Assembly: GCA_905215505.1 (NCBI GenBank)
Contig: CAJMPU010000012.1
Span: 6,276 to 70,275 of the forward strand
DNA from: an uncultured bacterium
GTDB taxonomy: Bacteria; Actinomycetota; Coriobacteriia; Coriobacteriales; Coriobacteriaceae
Reading direction: 5' to 3'
DNA: 64,000 nucleotides
Each line of letters starts with the position of its first letter. Position 1 is the stretch's first letter. Shown here piece by piece: positions 8,851 through 17,686 of the stretch. A model generated the notes under the pieces. The model was not told the DNA's origin, ran no database searches, and saw only the letters and a list, made by a program, of their open reading frames with translations. Both the position numbers and the translations under genes were made by a program.

Positions 8851-8954
8851 GGGACTCCTTGCGTTTAAGGTGCGTTTGCAGCACAGGGCTACCAAGGATA
8901 CCACCTGCCACTTCGCCCAAAAAAGACTGTTTTGGCGCGGAACCACGAAAGCGG

Positions 8955-9088
8955 CCTATCTACTACGTTTGAACCGTGTGGGTCGACCATCCCCCGGTTT
9001 TCCGAAAATGCGCAACTCGTCTACCTGCGGTTTTTATTCCGCGAAATTTGGCATGGTTGAGGGCGATCGGTTAAACGTAGTAGATAGG
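8955..9088. repeat. MITE-like element with 22/21-bp terminal inverted repeats
   Basis: CCTATCTACTACGTTTGAACCG (8955-8976) is the inverse of CGGTTAAACGTAGTAGATAGG (9068-9088) except for one extra base. The ~90 bases between have no open frame of note. Size and ends fit a non-autonomous mobile element or a very large hairpin; no flanking target duplication is clear. Confidence 0.55.
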
Positions 9089-9113
9089 CACATTTCGTGG
9101 CGAACGAACCAAG

Positions 9114-9142
9114 CTGAGGCGCAAAAAGGCCCCCCGCCTCAG
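9114..9142. terminator. Hairpin downstream of the Gfo/Idh operon
   Basis: CTGAGGCG pairs with CGCCTCAG around a 13-base loop, 130 bases beyond the last gene of the minus-strand operon. On the + strand it is followed by AAAAATCG, so on the - strand the T-run precedes the stem. It is a weak terminator candidate. Confidence 0.4.
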
Positions 9143-9271
9143 AAAAATCGTCAGCGAAGTAGCAAAATGCTCCGCGGGCAGGAGGCTGCTCGCGGGGCAA
9201 AGAAGAGGGGCTTATTTGTGGCGGACCGAGGGACTCGGCATGGGGTTTCTGCCGCGGCCGCTCTTAAGGCA

Positions 9272-10312
9272 TTACAGCTCGACGAGCTGGCCGGTCTCGG
9301 CGGCCTCCTTGATGGCGTTGAGAAGCGTGAGCGTCTTGACGTTATCGGCGGGGGTTACGACGGGCTCAACTTCGCGGCGGACGACCTTCACAAAGTGCTT
9401 GAGCTGCATCTTGTGCGGCAGCGCCGGGTCGACGGCCGGAATCTCCATCTGCAGCGGCTTGTGCCAGTTGGAGGCGCCGTCGTAGGAGAACTGATGCAGG
9501 CGGGGCAGCGAAAGGGCACCCAAGGTTCCGCCGATAAAGTAGGCGTCGGCGTCGAAGGGGCGGTACTGCGGATCCTCGCGAGCGGTGGCCTCCCAGTTCC
9601 AGGGGCTGGCGGTGGCGTCGGAGATGGTCATGCTCGCAAGCGCGCCATCGGCAAAACGGACGTTGACCACGGCGGAGTCCTCGGTCTCAAAACCGCGGGC
9701 GGCGCTGGACTGCATGCCCTGGACGGCGACGGGCTCGCCCAGCAGGTAGCGGAGCAGGTCCACGTCGTGAACCAGGTTGACCAAGATCGGTCCGGCACCC
9801 TTCTTGCGGCGCCACTCGACATCGAAGTACTCGTCATTCTTATAGATCATGTAGTGGAAGCTCGACACGGTGAGCTTGCCCAGCTCGCCGGACTCGATGA
9901 TCTCCTTGGCCTTGTTGACGAAGGGGTTGTGGCGACGGTGCTGACCCACGAGCACGGGCACGCCGGCGGTCTCGGCCTCGGCGGCGAAAGCCTGGGCATC
10001 CTCGAGGTCGTTGGAGATCGGCTTTTCGACCAGCGGCACGATGTTGCGCTTGATGGCCTCGCGGGCAACGCCCAAGTGCAGGTCGTTGGGGGTGGCGATG
10101 ATGACGGCCTCGGGCTTGACCTCGTCCATCATCTGGGCGGGATCGGTAAAGAACGGCACGCCGGCAGCCTCGGCCGTGGCGCGGGCGCCCTCAAAGGCGT
10201 CGGCGATGGCGACGAGCTCGGCCTCGGGCTCCTCGGTGACAAAGCGGATGTGGTTGCGGCCCATGGCGCCGGCGCCGATGACGGCAATGCGGACGGGGTT
10301 GAGCTCAGACAT
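9272..10312 (-). CDS. Gfo/Idh/MocA-family NAD(P)-dependent oxidoreductase
   Basis: A 346-residue oxidoreductase with an N-terminal Rossmann fold (AVIGAGAMGRNH) and the family Lys in VEKPIS (Lys97), followed by the sheet domain with LVNLVHDVDLLRYLLGEP, whose HDVD is the usual active-site stretch. Members oxidise or reduce sugars, inositols or their derivatives. It is the last gene of a minus-strand operon MFS - SDR - this gene; the SDR is in fact first, and the presence of a transporter and a second dehydrogenase suggests uptake and stepwise oxidation of one polyol-like substrate. ATG 10312 follows AAGGAG by 6 bases. A dispersed palindrome sits in the gap to the MFS gene. Confidence 0.88.
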   Translation of the reverse strand: MSELNPVRIAVIGAGAMGRNHIRFVTEEPEAELVAIADAFEGARATAEAAGVPFFTDPAQMMDEVKPEAVIIATPNDLHLGVAREAIKRNIVPLVEKPISNDLEDAQAFAAEAETAGVPVLVGQHRRHNPFVNKAKEIIESGELGKLTVSSFHYMIYKNDEYFDVEWRRKKGAGPILVNLVHDVDLLRYLLGEPVAVQGMQSSAARGFETEDSAVVNVRFADGALASMTISDATASPWNWEATAREDPQYRPFDADAYFIGGTLGALSLPRLHQFSYDGASNWHKPLQMEIPAVDPALPHKMQLKHFVKVVRREVEPVVTPADNVKTLTLLNAIKEAAETGQLVEL

Positions 10313-10342
10313 TTCGACTCCTTAATGCTGGTGGCTGGTGGA

Positions 10343-10373
10343 ATGTGACAAAGGGACAGCCCCTTTGTCACAT
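10343..10373. repeat. Dispersed palindrome, GTGACAAAGGG family (copy 1)
   Basis: ATGTGACAAAGGG and CCCTTTGTCACAT form perfect 13-base arms around a 5-base loop, lying between the MFS stop and the Gfo/Idh start. The same motif recurs at 22630, 33891, 38787, 40260 and 46858. Confidence 0.8.
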
Positions 10374-10381
10374 CGGTAAAA

Positions 10382-11638
10382 CTAGGCGGACTTCTTCTTG
10401 CTGTCGGAGACCATCATGTAGAGGGTGAGCACGACGGCGATGGCGGCGATCACGATGGCGCCGTAGAAGGACTGCTGGTAGGCGGCGCTGCCGGCCTCGG
10501 CGTGATACAGCACGGCAGTGATGGGCTGGCTGATCCAGGTAGAGGCGGCGTAGCCCAAAAACATGATGCCGTAGTTGACACCGATGTTGCTGGTGCCAAA
10601 GGCGCCACCGGTGAGCGGCGGGTAGATGACGAGCAGGGCGCCAAAGCTAAAGCCGAGCAGAGCGAGCGCCACAAAGAACATGCTCTGCGTAAAGCTCATC
10701 GACATGATGACGAGCGCGACGATGGTCACGACAAGGCTGATGAGCAGCGACTTGTAGGCACCGATCTTGTCGATGATCTGGCCAAAGGAAAGGCGACCGA
10801 CCAGGTTGGCGCAGGTGTTGACGGAGACGACCACGCCGCCGAGGGCGACGGCTGCGGCACTCGTGGGGTCAGCGAAGAGCTGGACGGCGGCGATGGAGGC
10901 AACCTTGCCCACAAGCAGGGTGCCCGCGGTGGCGGCGAAGGCGAAGGTGGCGATGAGGACCCAGAAGCGCGGGGTTTTGACCATCTCGCCCGGGGTGAGG
11001 TCGCCGAAGGTACCGGCGTGCGCGCCGCCCTTGGGGGCCTCGAAGCCCTCGGGCAGCCAACCGGCCTCGGGGGCCTTCAGGAACAGGGCGGAGGCGGCGA
11101 TCGTCACAAAGAAGATGACGCCGAGTGCCTTGAGGGCGCCAAAGATGCCCAGACTCGGGATGAGCAGCGAGGCGAGCACCGGGGACAGCACAGCGGGGCC
11201 GGCGGTCGAAGCGGCCAGGGTGATGCCGGAGGCGAGGCCCTTTTTGTCGATGAACCACTTTTGGCCGGTGGTGAGCGCGGGGTTGTAGCCCAGGCCGTTG
11301 CCGATGGCGGCGACGAGCGAGAACCACAGGTAGAACTGCCACGGCTCGGTGACGGTGCCGGACATGAACCAGCCCACGCCGTAGCACACGGCGGCAGCGA
11401 TCACGACGTTGCGCGGGCCGATCTTATCGGAGATGCGGCCGGCGAAGATGCCCGTCACGGCCATGATGGTCTGGAAGACCGGGAAAGCCCAGGTAAGTGC
11501 GCTGGACCACTCGGGGTAGACGGCGAGCAGGTTCTTGGACACGACGGAGTACAGCGCGATGGAGCTGATGAAGAACATGGTGACGCACGCGGCGGAAAGC
11601 ACGACGGCGCGACCCTTGTTGGAGTTGGTGGAAGCCAT
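10382..11638 (-). CDS. MFS transporter, oxalate/formate-antiporter-like
   Basis: A 418-residue major facilitator with about 12 hydrophobic segments. It carries the MFS loop motif GRISDKIGPRNV after TM2 and an equivalent FGQIIDKIGAYK in the second half; GLGYNPALTTGQKWF resembles the OFA (oxalate:formate antiporter) group of small carboxylate/organic anion carriers. Its place between an SDR and a Gfo/Idh dehydrogenase suggests it imports their substrate. The substrate cannot be assigned. ATG 11638 has a modest GAAAGAG ribosome site. Confidence 0.85.
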   Translation of the reverse strand: MASTNSNKGRAVVLSAACVTMFFISSIALYSVVSKNLLAVYPEWSSALTWAFPVFQTIMAVTGIFAGRISDKIGPRNVVIAAAVCYGVGWFMSGTVTEPWQFYLWFSLVAAIGNGLGYNPALTTGQKWFIDKKGLASGITLAASTAGPAVLSPVLASLLIPSLGIFGALKALGVIFFVTIAASALFLKAPEAGWLPEGFEAPKGGAHAGTFGDLTPGEMVKTPRFWVLIATFAFAATAGTLLVGKVASIAAVQLFADPTSAAAVALGGVVVSVNTCANLVGRLSFGQIIDKIGAYKSLLISLVVTIVALVIMSMSFTQSMFFVALALLGFSFGALLVIYPPLTGGAFGTSNIGVNYGIMFLGYAASTWISQPITAVLYHAEAGSAAYQQSFYGAIVIAAIAVVLTLYMMVSDSKKKSA

Positions 11639-11704
11639 GGGACTCTTTCTAATCGATACGGGGGAGGAGCGGGCGTGTCCGCGGTGCCTCCCTGTCAGGT
11701 TGGT

Positions 11705-12586
11705 TTACTGGTCAGTCGGCTTTGCGACGCCGGACTCGTCGGACCAAAGCTCGACACCCTTGTTCTTGAGGTAGTTGTCGGCAAAGGCGCGGCGGCCGCC
11801 GGGCTTGGCGGTGAGGTCGCCCATCATATTGGAGAAGCCGCCGTCGACCTTGATGGCGTCGCCGGTGGTAAAGTCTGAGCGCGTGGACGCCAGGAACATG
11901 ACGGCGTTGGCGATATCGCTGACCTCGCCGATGCGACGCGTGGCGATGAGGCGGCTGCGGCTCTTCTCGACCTCGGGATCGGCGTAAAAGCTTGCCGACA
12001 TGGGGGTCTTGACGAAGCAGGGCTCGACGCAGTTGGAGCGCACGCCGTAGGGACCCCACTCGGCAGCCAGCATCTTGGACATCATGTTGACGCCCGCCTT
12101 GGTGGAGCTGTACACGCCCGAGAACGTTTCGGGGGAGTGACTGGCGACGGTGGAGATGTGAACCAGGCGGCCCTGGCCGGCCTTGATCATCTCGCGACCA
12201 AAGCGCTGCGAGGTGATGAAGTAGCCGGTGAGGTTGACGTTGATGACCTCGTTCCAGTCGGAGAGCGGCAGGTCCTCCATGGCTGCGAAGCGCAGGATGC
12301 CGGCGGTGTTGACGAGAACGTCGACGCGGCCGAAGTTGGCGATGGTGGCGTCGACGGCGGCCTGAACCTCGGCCTCGTCGGTGGCGTTCATCTTGTAGCC
12401 CTCGGCGTGGATGCCAAACTCGGCAGCGAGGTCGGCGGCAGCGGCCTTGACCTTCTCCTCGTCCAGGTCGAGCAGGACGACGTTAGCGCCATTGCGGGCG
12501 AACTCGCGGCAAATCTCGGCGCCCATACCGCCGAGCGCGCCAGTCACGGCGCAGACATCGCCCTCGAGCTTAAGCCAATTGCTCAT
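11705..12586 (-). CDS. Short-chain dehydrogenase/reductase
   Basis: A 293-residue classical SDR. TGALGGMG (15-22) is the nucleotide-binding glycine motif, NTAG follows near residue 93, and the catalytic set Ser145 - Tyr159 - Lys163 (YSSTK) is complete; IKVDGGFS is the usual C-terminal segment. About 40 residues beyond it, rich in Lys/Asp, are longer than the usual 250-residue SDR. It is the first gene of the three-gene minus-strand operon and faces the LysR gene, so it is a likely target of that regulator. The substrate is probably a secondary alcohol of a polyol or sugar acid; this is inference from context. Confidence 0.88.
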   Translation of the reverse strand: MSNWLKLEGDVCAVTGALGGMGAEICREFARNGANVVLLDLDEEKVKAAAADLAAEFGIHAEGYKMNATDEAEVQAAVDATIANFGRVDVLVNTAGILRFAAMEDLPLSDWNEVINVNLTGYFITSQRFGREMIKAGQGRLVHISTVASHSPETFSGVYSSTKAGVNMMSKMLAAEWGPYGVRSNCVEPCFVKTPMSASFYADPEVEKSRSRLIATRRIGEVSDIANAVMFLASTRSDFTTGDAIKVDGGFSNMMGDLTAKPGGRRAFADNYLKNKGVELWSDESGVAKPTDQ

Positions 12587-12819
12587 AGGAACTTCCCTTC
12601 TTGTGCCTCCCTGTGGGTCGCTCCCATTAACCGACCCACGTGGTTTTCGCTGGTTATCGTATGCTTAGCGTTCGCGCAGGTGAATTGCATATTTGTTAGA
12701 ATGGCGTTAACCGTAGGTTTACACTGTGCATTGAGGTTTGTTCGCAATTGAGCGTGTGACCTGCGAAAACGACCCCCTGCGGCGCTGTGGGCCCGCGCGT
12801 GCGAAAACGGGAGATTGAC
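12587..12819. promoter_or_regulatory. Divergent promoter region of the SDR operon and lysR
   Basis: This 233-base gap between divergent start codons should hold both promoters and the LysR operator. It is AT-richer than the genes (for example GTGAATTGCATATTTGTTAGAATGGC), but I cannot point to a confident -35/-10 pair or operator. Confidence 0.4.
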
Positions 12820-13698
12820 GTGTACGATCGACGACTTGACGCTATTTCGGCCGCCGCGGAGCTGGGAAGTTTCTCGCGTGCCGCGGCAAAGCTGCGCGTG
12901 TCGACCCCGGCGCTCGTCAAACAGGTGTCGGGGTTCGAGGCCGAGTTTGGCATCACGTTGTTCGAGCGCTCGCACTCGGGCGTCAAGGTGACGCCGGCGG
13001 GCGCGCTGTTGGTGGACGACGCGCGCTCGATTATGCGCCAATCCGAGGATGCGTTGCGCCGCGCCCGGCGAGCGGCGGGCGATGGCGGTGCGGTGCGCCT
13101 GGGCGTATCGATGATGTGCCCGGGGCGCCACACGCTCGCGCTGTGGCCGCAGGTGCACGACATGGAGCCGCGCTTGCGTTTTGAGATTGTGCCGGTGGGG
13201 GACCTTTACGATGAGCGCGAGACCGTCATGCGAGGTCTGGGGCGCGAGGTGGATGTGGTGCAGTCGAGTTTTTCGACCCCGCGCTGGGGTGATGCCTGCC
13301 AAAAGCTCCGCATTGTCAACGTGCCGTTTTATATCGACCTGCCGCGCACGAGCCCGCTGGCACGCAAGAACCGTATTTCGATCGCCGACTTGGAGGGTAT
13401 GCGTCTGCGCGTACTGCGCCACGGCAACGACGCCATGGACAGCCTGCGCATCGACCTTTTGGCCGACGGCGGCATGGACGTGATCGACGTGGATAGCTTT
13501 GACTTTGCGCTTTTTAACGAGGCAGAGGAAAAGGGCGACGCGGTGCTCACCTGCGGCGCATGGTCGGGTGTGCACCCGGCCTTTGTGGGCGTGCCGTTCC
13601 TATGCGGCCGCGAGGTGCCGGTCTTCTTGCACTACCCGCTCGAGCCCACCCTCCAAGTCCAAAAATTCGTCAACGCCATGGCCCAACTCCTCAAGTAG
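12820..13698 (+). CDS. LysR-family transcriptional regulator
   Basis: A 292-residue LysR regulator with an N-terminal winged helix (LDAISAAAELGSFSRAAAKLRVSTPALVKQVS) and a substrate-binding-protein-like effector domain. I prefer GTG 12820, which gives VYDRRLDAI, the standard LysR beginning, with CGGGAGA 6 bases upstream; the frame also allows GTG 12787. It is divergent from the SDR-MFS-Gfo/Idh operon, the normal arrangement for a LysR activator of a catabolic operon. A strong terminator follows at 13737. Confidence 0.85.
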   Translation: MYDRRLDAISAAAELGSFSRAAAKLRVSTPALVKQVSGFEAEFGITLFERSHSGVKVTPAGALLVDDARSIMRQSEDALRRARRAAGDGGAVRLGVSMMCPGRHTLALWPQVHDMEPRLRFEIVPVGDLYDERETVMRGLGREVDVVQSSFSTPRWGDACQKLRIVNVPFYIDLPRTSPLARKNRISIADLEGMRLRVLRHGNDAMDSLRIDLLADGGMDVIDVDSFDFALFNEAEEKGDAVLTCGAWSGVHPAFVGVPFLCGREVPVFLHYPLEPTLQVQKFVNAMAQLLK

Positions 13699-13736
13699 CT
13701 CATCTGGGACGGGGCTTTTTTGACTCCTTACAAAAC

Positions 13737-13764
13737 GAGCCCCTGGCCAACCGGCCAGGGGCTC
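13737..13764 (+). terminator. Terminator of lysR
   Basis: GAGCCCCTGGCC pairs perfectly with GGCCAGGGGCTC around AACC, followed by ACAAACTTTTATTT. A classic intrinsic terminator. Confidence 0.8.
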
Positions 13765-13807
13765 ACAAACTTTTATTTCCTTCTAAATGACGGGCTGATT
13801 GCGCGCA

Positions 13808-13915
13808 GGAGGGTTCCCCGGGGGCGGCGGGGTATTTCCTCCGCGCGCAGTTTCGCAGCGCAGCGAGAATGTTTGAGCACGGAGGAATTACCCCGCCACC
13901 CCCGGGGCGCCCTCC
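13808..13915. repeat. Very long inverted repeat (36-base arms)
   Basis: Bases 13808-13843 pair with 13880-13915 over 36 positions with about four mismatches (both arms contain CCCCGGGGG and CCTCCG). The 36-base loop includes GTTTGAGCA, also found inverted near 5441. It lies between convergent lysR and the ABC operon. Confidence 0.65.
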
Positions 13916-13929
13916 GTCAGTAACCAGTC

Positions 13930-15849
13930 CTACTCGAGCTCAAACGCACCCGTGTACAGCTGGTAGTAGTACCCGCGCTTGGCGATCAGCTCGTCGTGGT
14001 TGCCGCGCTCGATGATGCGGCCGTGGTCCAGACAGATGATCGCGTCAGAGTTGCGCACGGTGGACAGGCGGTGTGCGATGACAAACGTCGTGCGGCCTTC
14101 CATGAGTTTATCCATGCCCGCCTGCACGATGGCCTCGGTGCGGGTGTCGATGGAGCTCGTTGCCTCGTCCAGAATCATTGCCGGCGGATCGGCGACGGCA
14201 GCGCGGGCGATCGAGATCAGCTGGCGCTGGCCCTGCGACAGCTGGGCGCCGTTGCCGGTGAGCATGGTGTCATAGCCGTCGGGCAGGCGGGTGATAAAGT
14301 CGTCCGCGCCCGCGAGCTTGGCCGCCGCGATGCACTCCTCGTCGGTCGCATCCAGGTTGCCGTAGCGGATGTTATCCATCACGGTGCCGGTGAACAGGTT
14401 CACGTCCTGCAGCACGACGCCCAGGCTTCGGCGCAGGTCGGCCTTGCGGATCTTGTTGACGTTGATGCCGTCGTAGCGGATCTTGCCGTCGGCGATGTCG
14501 TAGAAGCGGTTGATGAGGTTGGTGATGGTCGTCTTGCCGGCACCGGTGGCGCCGACAAACGCGACCTTCTGGCCCGGCTTGGCAAACACGGACACGCCGT
14601 GCAGCACCTCGTGGTCGGGCGTGTAGCCAAAGTCGACGTTGTCCATGACCAGGTCGCCGCGCAGCGGTACGTACTCGATCTCGCCGGTTGCGCGGTGCGG
14701 ATGTTTCCATGCCCACATGCCGGTGTGGTGGTCAGCCTCCTCGAACTCCCAAGTCTCGGGGTTCACCTGTGCGTTGACGAGCGTCACGTAGCCTTCGTCG
14801 GCCTCGGGCTTCTCGTCGATGAGCTCAAAGATGCGGTCGGCGCCGGCGAGGCCCATGACCACGGCGTTGATCTGCTGCGAGATCTGGCCGATCTGTCCGC
14901 AGAACTGCTTGGTCATGTTGAGGAACGGCACCACGACGGCGATGGACAGCGCCATGCCCGAGATGCTCAGGTTGGGCACGCCCAGTGCCAGGAAAATGCC
15001 GCCGGCAAGGGCCACCAGCACGTAGAGCAGGTTGCCCAGGTTCATAAGGATGGGCATGAGGATGTTGGCGTACATGTTGGCCTTTTGCGAGACCTCGAAG
15101 AGCTTCTCGTTGCGCTCGTCAAAATCGGCCTCGGCGGCAGACTCGTGGCAGAACGCCTTGACGACCTTCTGGCCGTTCATGACCTCCTCGATATGGCCCT
15201 CGACCACGCCGAGCTCGGTCTGCTGCGCAATGAAGAAACGCGCGGAATTGGAGCCGAGCAGCTTGGTCATAAAGGTCATAAAGGCGACGCCGGCGATGAT
15301 GACCAGGCACATCCACACGCTGTAGTACAGCATGATAAAGAACACCGTGACAATGATGATGATCGTCATGAGCAGGTTGGGCAGCGACTGACTGATCATC
15401 TGGCGCAGCGTATCGATGTCGTTGGTGTAGTGGCTCATGATATCGCCGCGCTGGTGCGTGTCGAAGTAGCGGATCGGTAGGTCCTGCATGCGGTTGAACA
15501 TCATCTCGCGCAGCTTCTCGAGCGAGCCCTGCGTGACGATAGCCATGGCGCGGTTCCAGAAGAGCGAGGACAGGACACCGACGCCGTAGATGCAGGCGAG
15601 GGTGGTCACGAGCTGCAGAATCTTGGGCTGTGCGGCTTCCCAATCGCCCGACTGCCACGATTCGCTAATAATCTGCAGGGCGCTCTGCAGGAAGGTCGCG
15701 CCGATGGAGTTGATGATGGCGCAGAGCACCACGCCGGCGACGACAAGGGGCAAAAGCACGGGATAGAAGCCAAAGAGCGTCTTGATGAGGCGCGACATGG
15801 TGCCGCCCTTGCGGTTGAGCGCGCGCTCGGCGGTCGTTGCCTTACTCAT
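13930..15849 (-). CDS. ABC exporter half-transporter, catalytically canonical subunit
   Basis: A 639-residue fused membrane-ATPase half-transporter: six hydrophobic segments, then an ATPase domain with Walker A GATGAGKTT, signature LSQGQRQ, Walker B MILDEATSSID including the catalytic Glu, and a switch His in AHRLS. It follows its partner with an 8-base overlap of coding sequence, and both follow a marR gene, the layout of heterodimeric multidrug exporters (BmrCD/LmrCD/TM287-288 type). This subunit has a full set of catalytic residues while the partner does not. An ~40-residue hydrophilic insert precedes the ATPase domain. The exported compounds are unknown. Confidence 0.9.
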   Translation of the reverse strand: MSKATTAERALNRKGGTMSRLIKTLFGFYPVLLPLVVAGVVLCAIINSIGATFLQSALQIISESWQSGDWEAAQPKILQLVTTLACIYGVGVLSSLFWNRAMAIVTQGSLEKLREMMFNRMQDLPIRYFDTHQRGDIMSHYTNDIDTLRQMISQSLPNLLMTIIIIVTVFFIMLYYSVWMCLVIIAGVAFMTFMTKLLGSNSARFFIAQQTELGVVEGHIEEVMNGQKVVKAFCHESAAEADFDERNEKLFEVSQKANMYANILMPILMNLGNLLYVLVALAGGIFLALGVPNLSISGMALSIAVVVPFLNMTKQFCGQIGQISQQINAVVMGLAGADRIFELIDEKPEADEGYVTLVNAQVNPETWEFEEADHHTGMWAWKHPHRATGEIEYVPLRGDLVMDNVDFGYTPDHEVLHGVSVFAKPGQKVAFVGATGAGKTTITNLINRFYDIADGKIRYDGINVNKIRKADLRRSLGVVLQDVNLFTGTVMDNIRYGNLDATDEECIAAAKLAGADDFITRLPDGYDTMLTGNGAQLSQGQRQLISIARAAVADPPAMILDEATSSIDTRTEAIVQAGMDKLMEGRTTFVIAHRLSTVRNSDAIICLDHGRIIERGNHDELIAKRGYYYQLYTGAFELE

Positions 15850-17686
15850 GGGCCTCGCCTCCTTCCTGGGTCTGAGCTTGCGTTGCGGTCATGTCGGTGT
15901 TGTCTGCCGCCGTGTTCGCGTCGCCAGAGACGTCGTCGGCGTCTTGCGTACCTTCGGCAGACATCTTGTTTTGCGAGGTAAAGGTCTCGCGGTAGATCTC
16001 GCTCGTCTTAAGCAGCTCGTCATGGGTGCCGATCTGCGCGATACGGCCGCCCTCCATGACGATGATGCGGTCTGCGTCCTGCACGGAGCTGATGCGCTGG
16101 GCGATGATGAGCTTGGTCGTGTTGGGCAGATAGCTTGCCAGTCCTGCGCGGATCTTTGCGTCGGTCTTGGTGTCGACGGCGCTGGTGGAGTCGTCCAGGA
16201 TCAAGATCTTGGGGCGACGCAGCAGGGCGCGTGCAATGCACAGGCGCTGCTTCTGACCGCCCGAAACATTAGAGCCGCCCTGTTCGATCCAGGTGTCGTA
16301 GCCCTTGGGGAAACCGTCGACAAACTCGTCGGCGCAGGCCAGATGCGCTGCCTCGCGGACTTCCTCGTCGGTGGCGTTCGGGTCGCCCCAACGCAGGTTC
16401 TCGGCGATGGTGCCGCTAAACAGCACGTTTTTCTGCAGCACCATGGCGACCTGGTGACGCAGCGCGTCCAGGTCGTAGTCGCGCACGTCCACGCCGCCCA
16501 CGCGCACAGCGCCTTCGGTGGTGTCGTACAGGCGGGCGATGAGGTTAACGAGCGTGGACTTGGCCGAGCCGGTGCCGCCGATGATGCCGATGGTCTCGCC
16601 GCTCGTAATGTGCAGGTCGATATCGTCGAGCGCCTGGCGTTTCGCATGCGCGGAATACTTAAAGCTCACGTGGTCAAAGTCGATGGAACCGTCGGCAACC
16701 TCGAGCACGGGCTCGGCGGGATTGGCGATCGTGGGCTCGGCGGCCAGCACCTCGGCAATGCGGTGTGCCGATTCGTCGGCCATGGTCACCATGACAAAGA
16801 TCATCGACAGCTGCATCAGGCTCATGAGAATCTGGAAACCATAGGTAAAGGTCGAGGAGAGCTGGCCCACGTCGAACAGCGTGCCCTGGCTCGTGATGAT
16901 GAGCTTGGAGCCTAGGTAGATGATGACGACAAACGCGCCGTTGACGCAGATGTTCATCATGGGGTTGTTAAAGGCGAGCAGCTTCTCGGCGCGGGTGAAG
17001 TCCATCTGGACGTCGCGCGCGGCGGTCGCGAACTTCTCCTTCTCAAAGTCTTCGCGCACATAGCTCTTGACCACGCGCATGCCGGTGACGTTTTCCTCGA
17101 CGGACTCGTTAAGGGCATCGTACTTGTGGAACACGCGCGAGAAGATGGGGCGCACCTTAAAGATGATAAAGAACAGTCCAAAGCCCAGCAGCGGAATGAT
17201 GACCAGGTAGACCATGGCGACGCTGCCGCCCATGATAAACGCCATGGTAAAGGCGAAGATCAATACCAGCGGCGCGCGCACGGCGATACGGATGATCATC
17301 ATAAAGGCCTGCTGCACGTTGTTGATATCGGTGGTCAGGCGCGTGACGAGCGAGGAGCTCGAGAACTCATCGATGTTGGCAAAGCTGAACGTCTGGATCT
17401 TGTAGAACAGGTCGTGACGCAGGTTCTTGGCGAATCCGCAGCTCGCATGGCTGCAGGTGACACCAGCCGCGGCGCCAAAAGCAAGCGACGTCAGCGCGAT
17501 GAGCACCAAAAAGCCTGCGGTGGGAAGCATCTCGGCTACGGTGGCGCCGTCTTTGATGGCGTCGATCAGGTTGGCGGTGATAAATGGAATCAGCATCTCG
17601 CAGAGCACCTCGCCAAGCACGAGCAGCGGCGTGGCAACAGTGACTTTCATATAGTCGCGGATGCTTCCCATGAGGGTTTTAATCAT
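15842..17686 (-). CDS. ABC exporter half-transporter, degenerate-site subunit
   Basis: A 614-residue half-transporter with six hydrophobic segments and an ATPase domain: Walker A GGTGSAKST, signature VSGGQKQR, Walker B LILDDSTS. The residue after the Walker B Asp is Asp, not the catalytic Glu, and the switch position is Gln (AQRIS) instead of His, so one ATP site of the heterodimer should be non-hydrolytic, as in BmrC/LmrC. A 60-residue Ala/Asp/Thr-rich tail follows the domain. It overlaps marR by 8 bases and the next half-transporter by 8 bases, so all three are translated together and regulated by MarR. Confidence 0.9.
   Translation of the reverse strand: MIKTLMGSIRDYMKVTVATPLLVLGEVLCEMLIPFITANLIDAIKDGATVAEMLPTAGFLVLIALTSLAFGAAAGVTCSHASCGFAKNLRHDLFYKIQTFSFANIDEFSSSSLVTRLTTDINNVQQAFMMIIRIAVRAPLVLIFAFTMAFIMGGSVAMVYLVIIPLLGFGLFFIIFKVRPIFSRVFHKYDALNESVEENVTGMRVVKSYVREDFEKEKFATAARDVQMDFTRAEKLLAFNNPMMNICVNGAFVVIIYLGSKLIITSQGTLFDVGQLSSTFTYGFQILMSLMQLSMIFVMVTMADESAHRIAEVLAAEPTIANPAEPVLEVADGSIDFDHVSFKYSAHAKRQALDDIDLHITSGETIGIIGGTGSAKSTLVNLIARLYDTTEGAVRVGGVDVRDYDLDALRHQVAMVLQKNVLFSGTIAENLRWGDPNATDEEVREAAHLACADEFVDGFPKGYDTWIEQGGSNVSGGQKQRLCIARALLRRPKILILDDSTSAVDTKTDAKIRAGLASYLPNTTKLIIAQRISSVQDADRIIVMEGGRIAQIGTHDELLKTSEIYRETFTSQNKMSAEGTQDADDVSGDANTAADNTDMTATQAQTQEGGEAHE

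Larger units (their letters stand above)
8851..9271. other. 421-base intergenic region between tex and the Gfo/Idh gene
   Basis: No credible gene is seen. It carries the tex promoter region, a 134-base element with terminal inverted repeats (8955-9088) and a hairpin (9114-9142) that may end the upstream operon. Confidence 0.6.

Noticed and set aside
6646..8868. A 740-codon open frame on the + strand opposite tex
   Set aside because: It is the antisense shadow of a GC-rich gene: composition is Val/Gly/Asp/His-rich without domains, and it has no ribosome site. tex on the - strand has full domain support.
11705..12586. Bile-acid hydroxysteroid dehydrogenase, because Collinsella encodes such SDRs
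   Set aside because: The sequence does not resemble the 7-beta-HSDH I know from Collinsella, and its operon with an MFS carrier and a Gfo/Idh enzyme suggests sugar or polyol metabolism.
13996..15480. A 494-codon + strand frame opposite the ABC exporter gene
   Set aside because: No start signal or recognisable domain; the opposite strand has a complete ABC ATPase.
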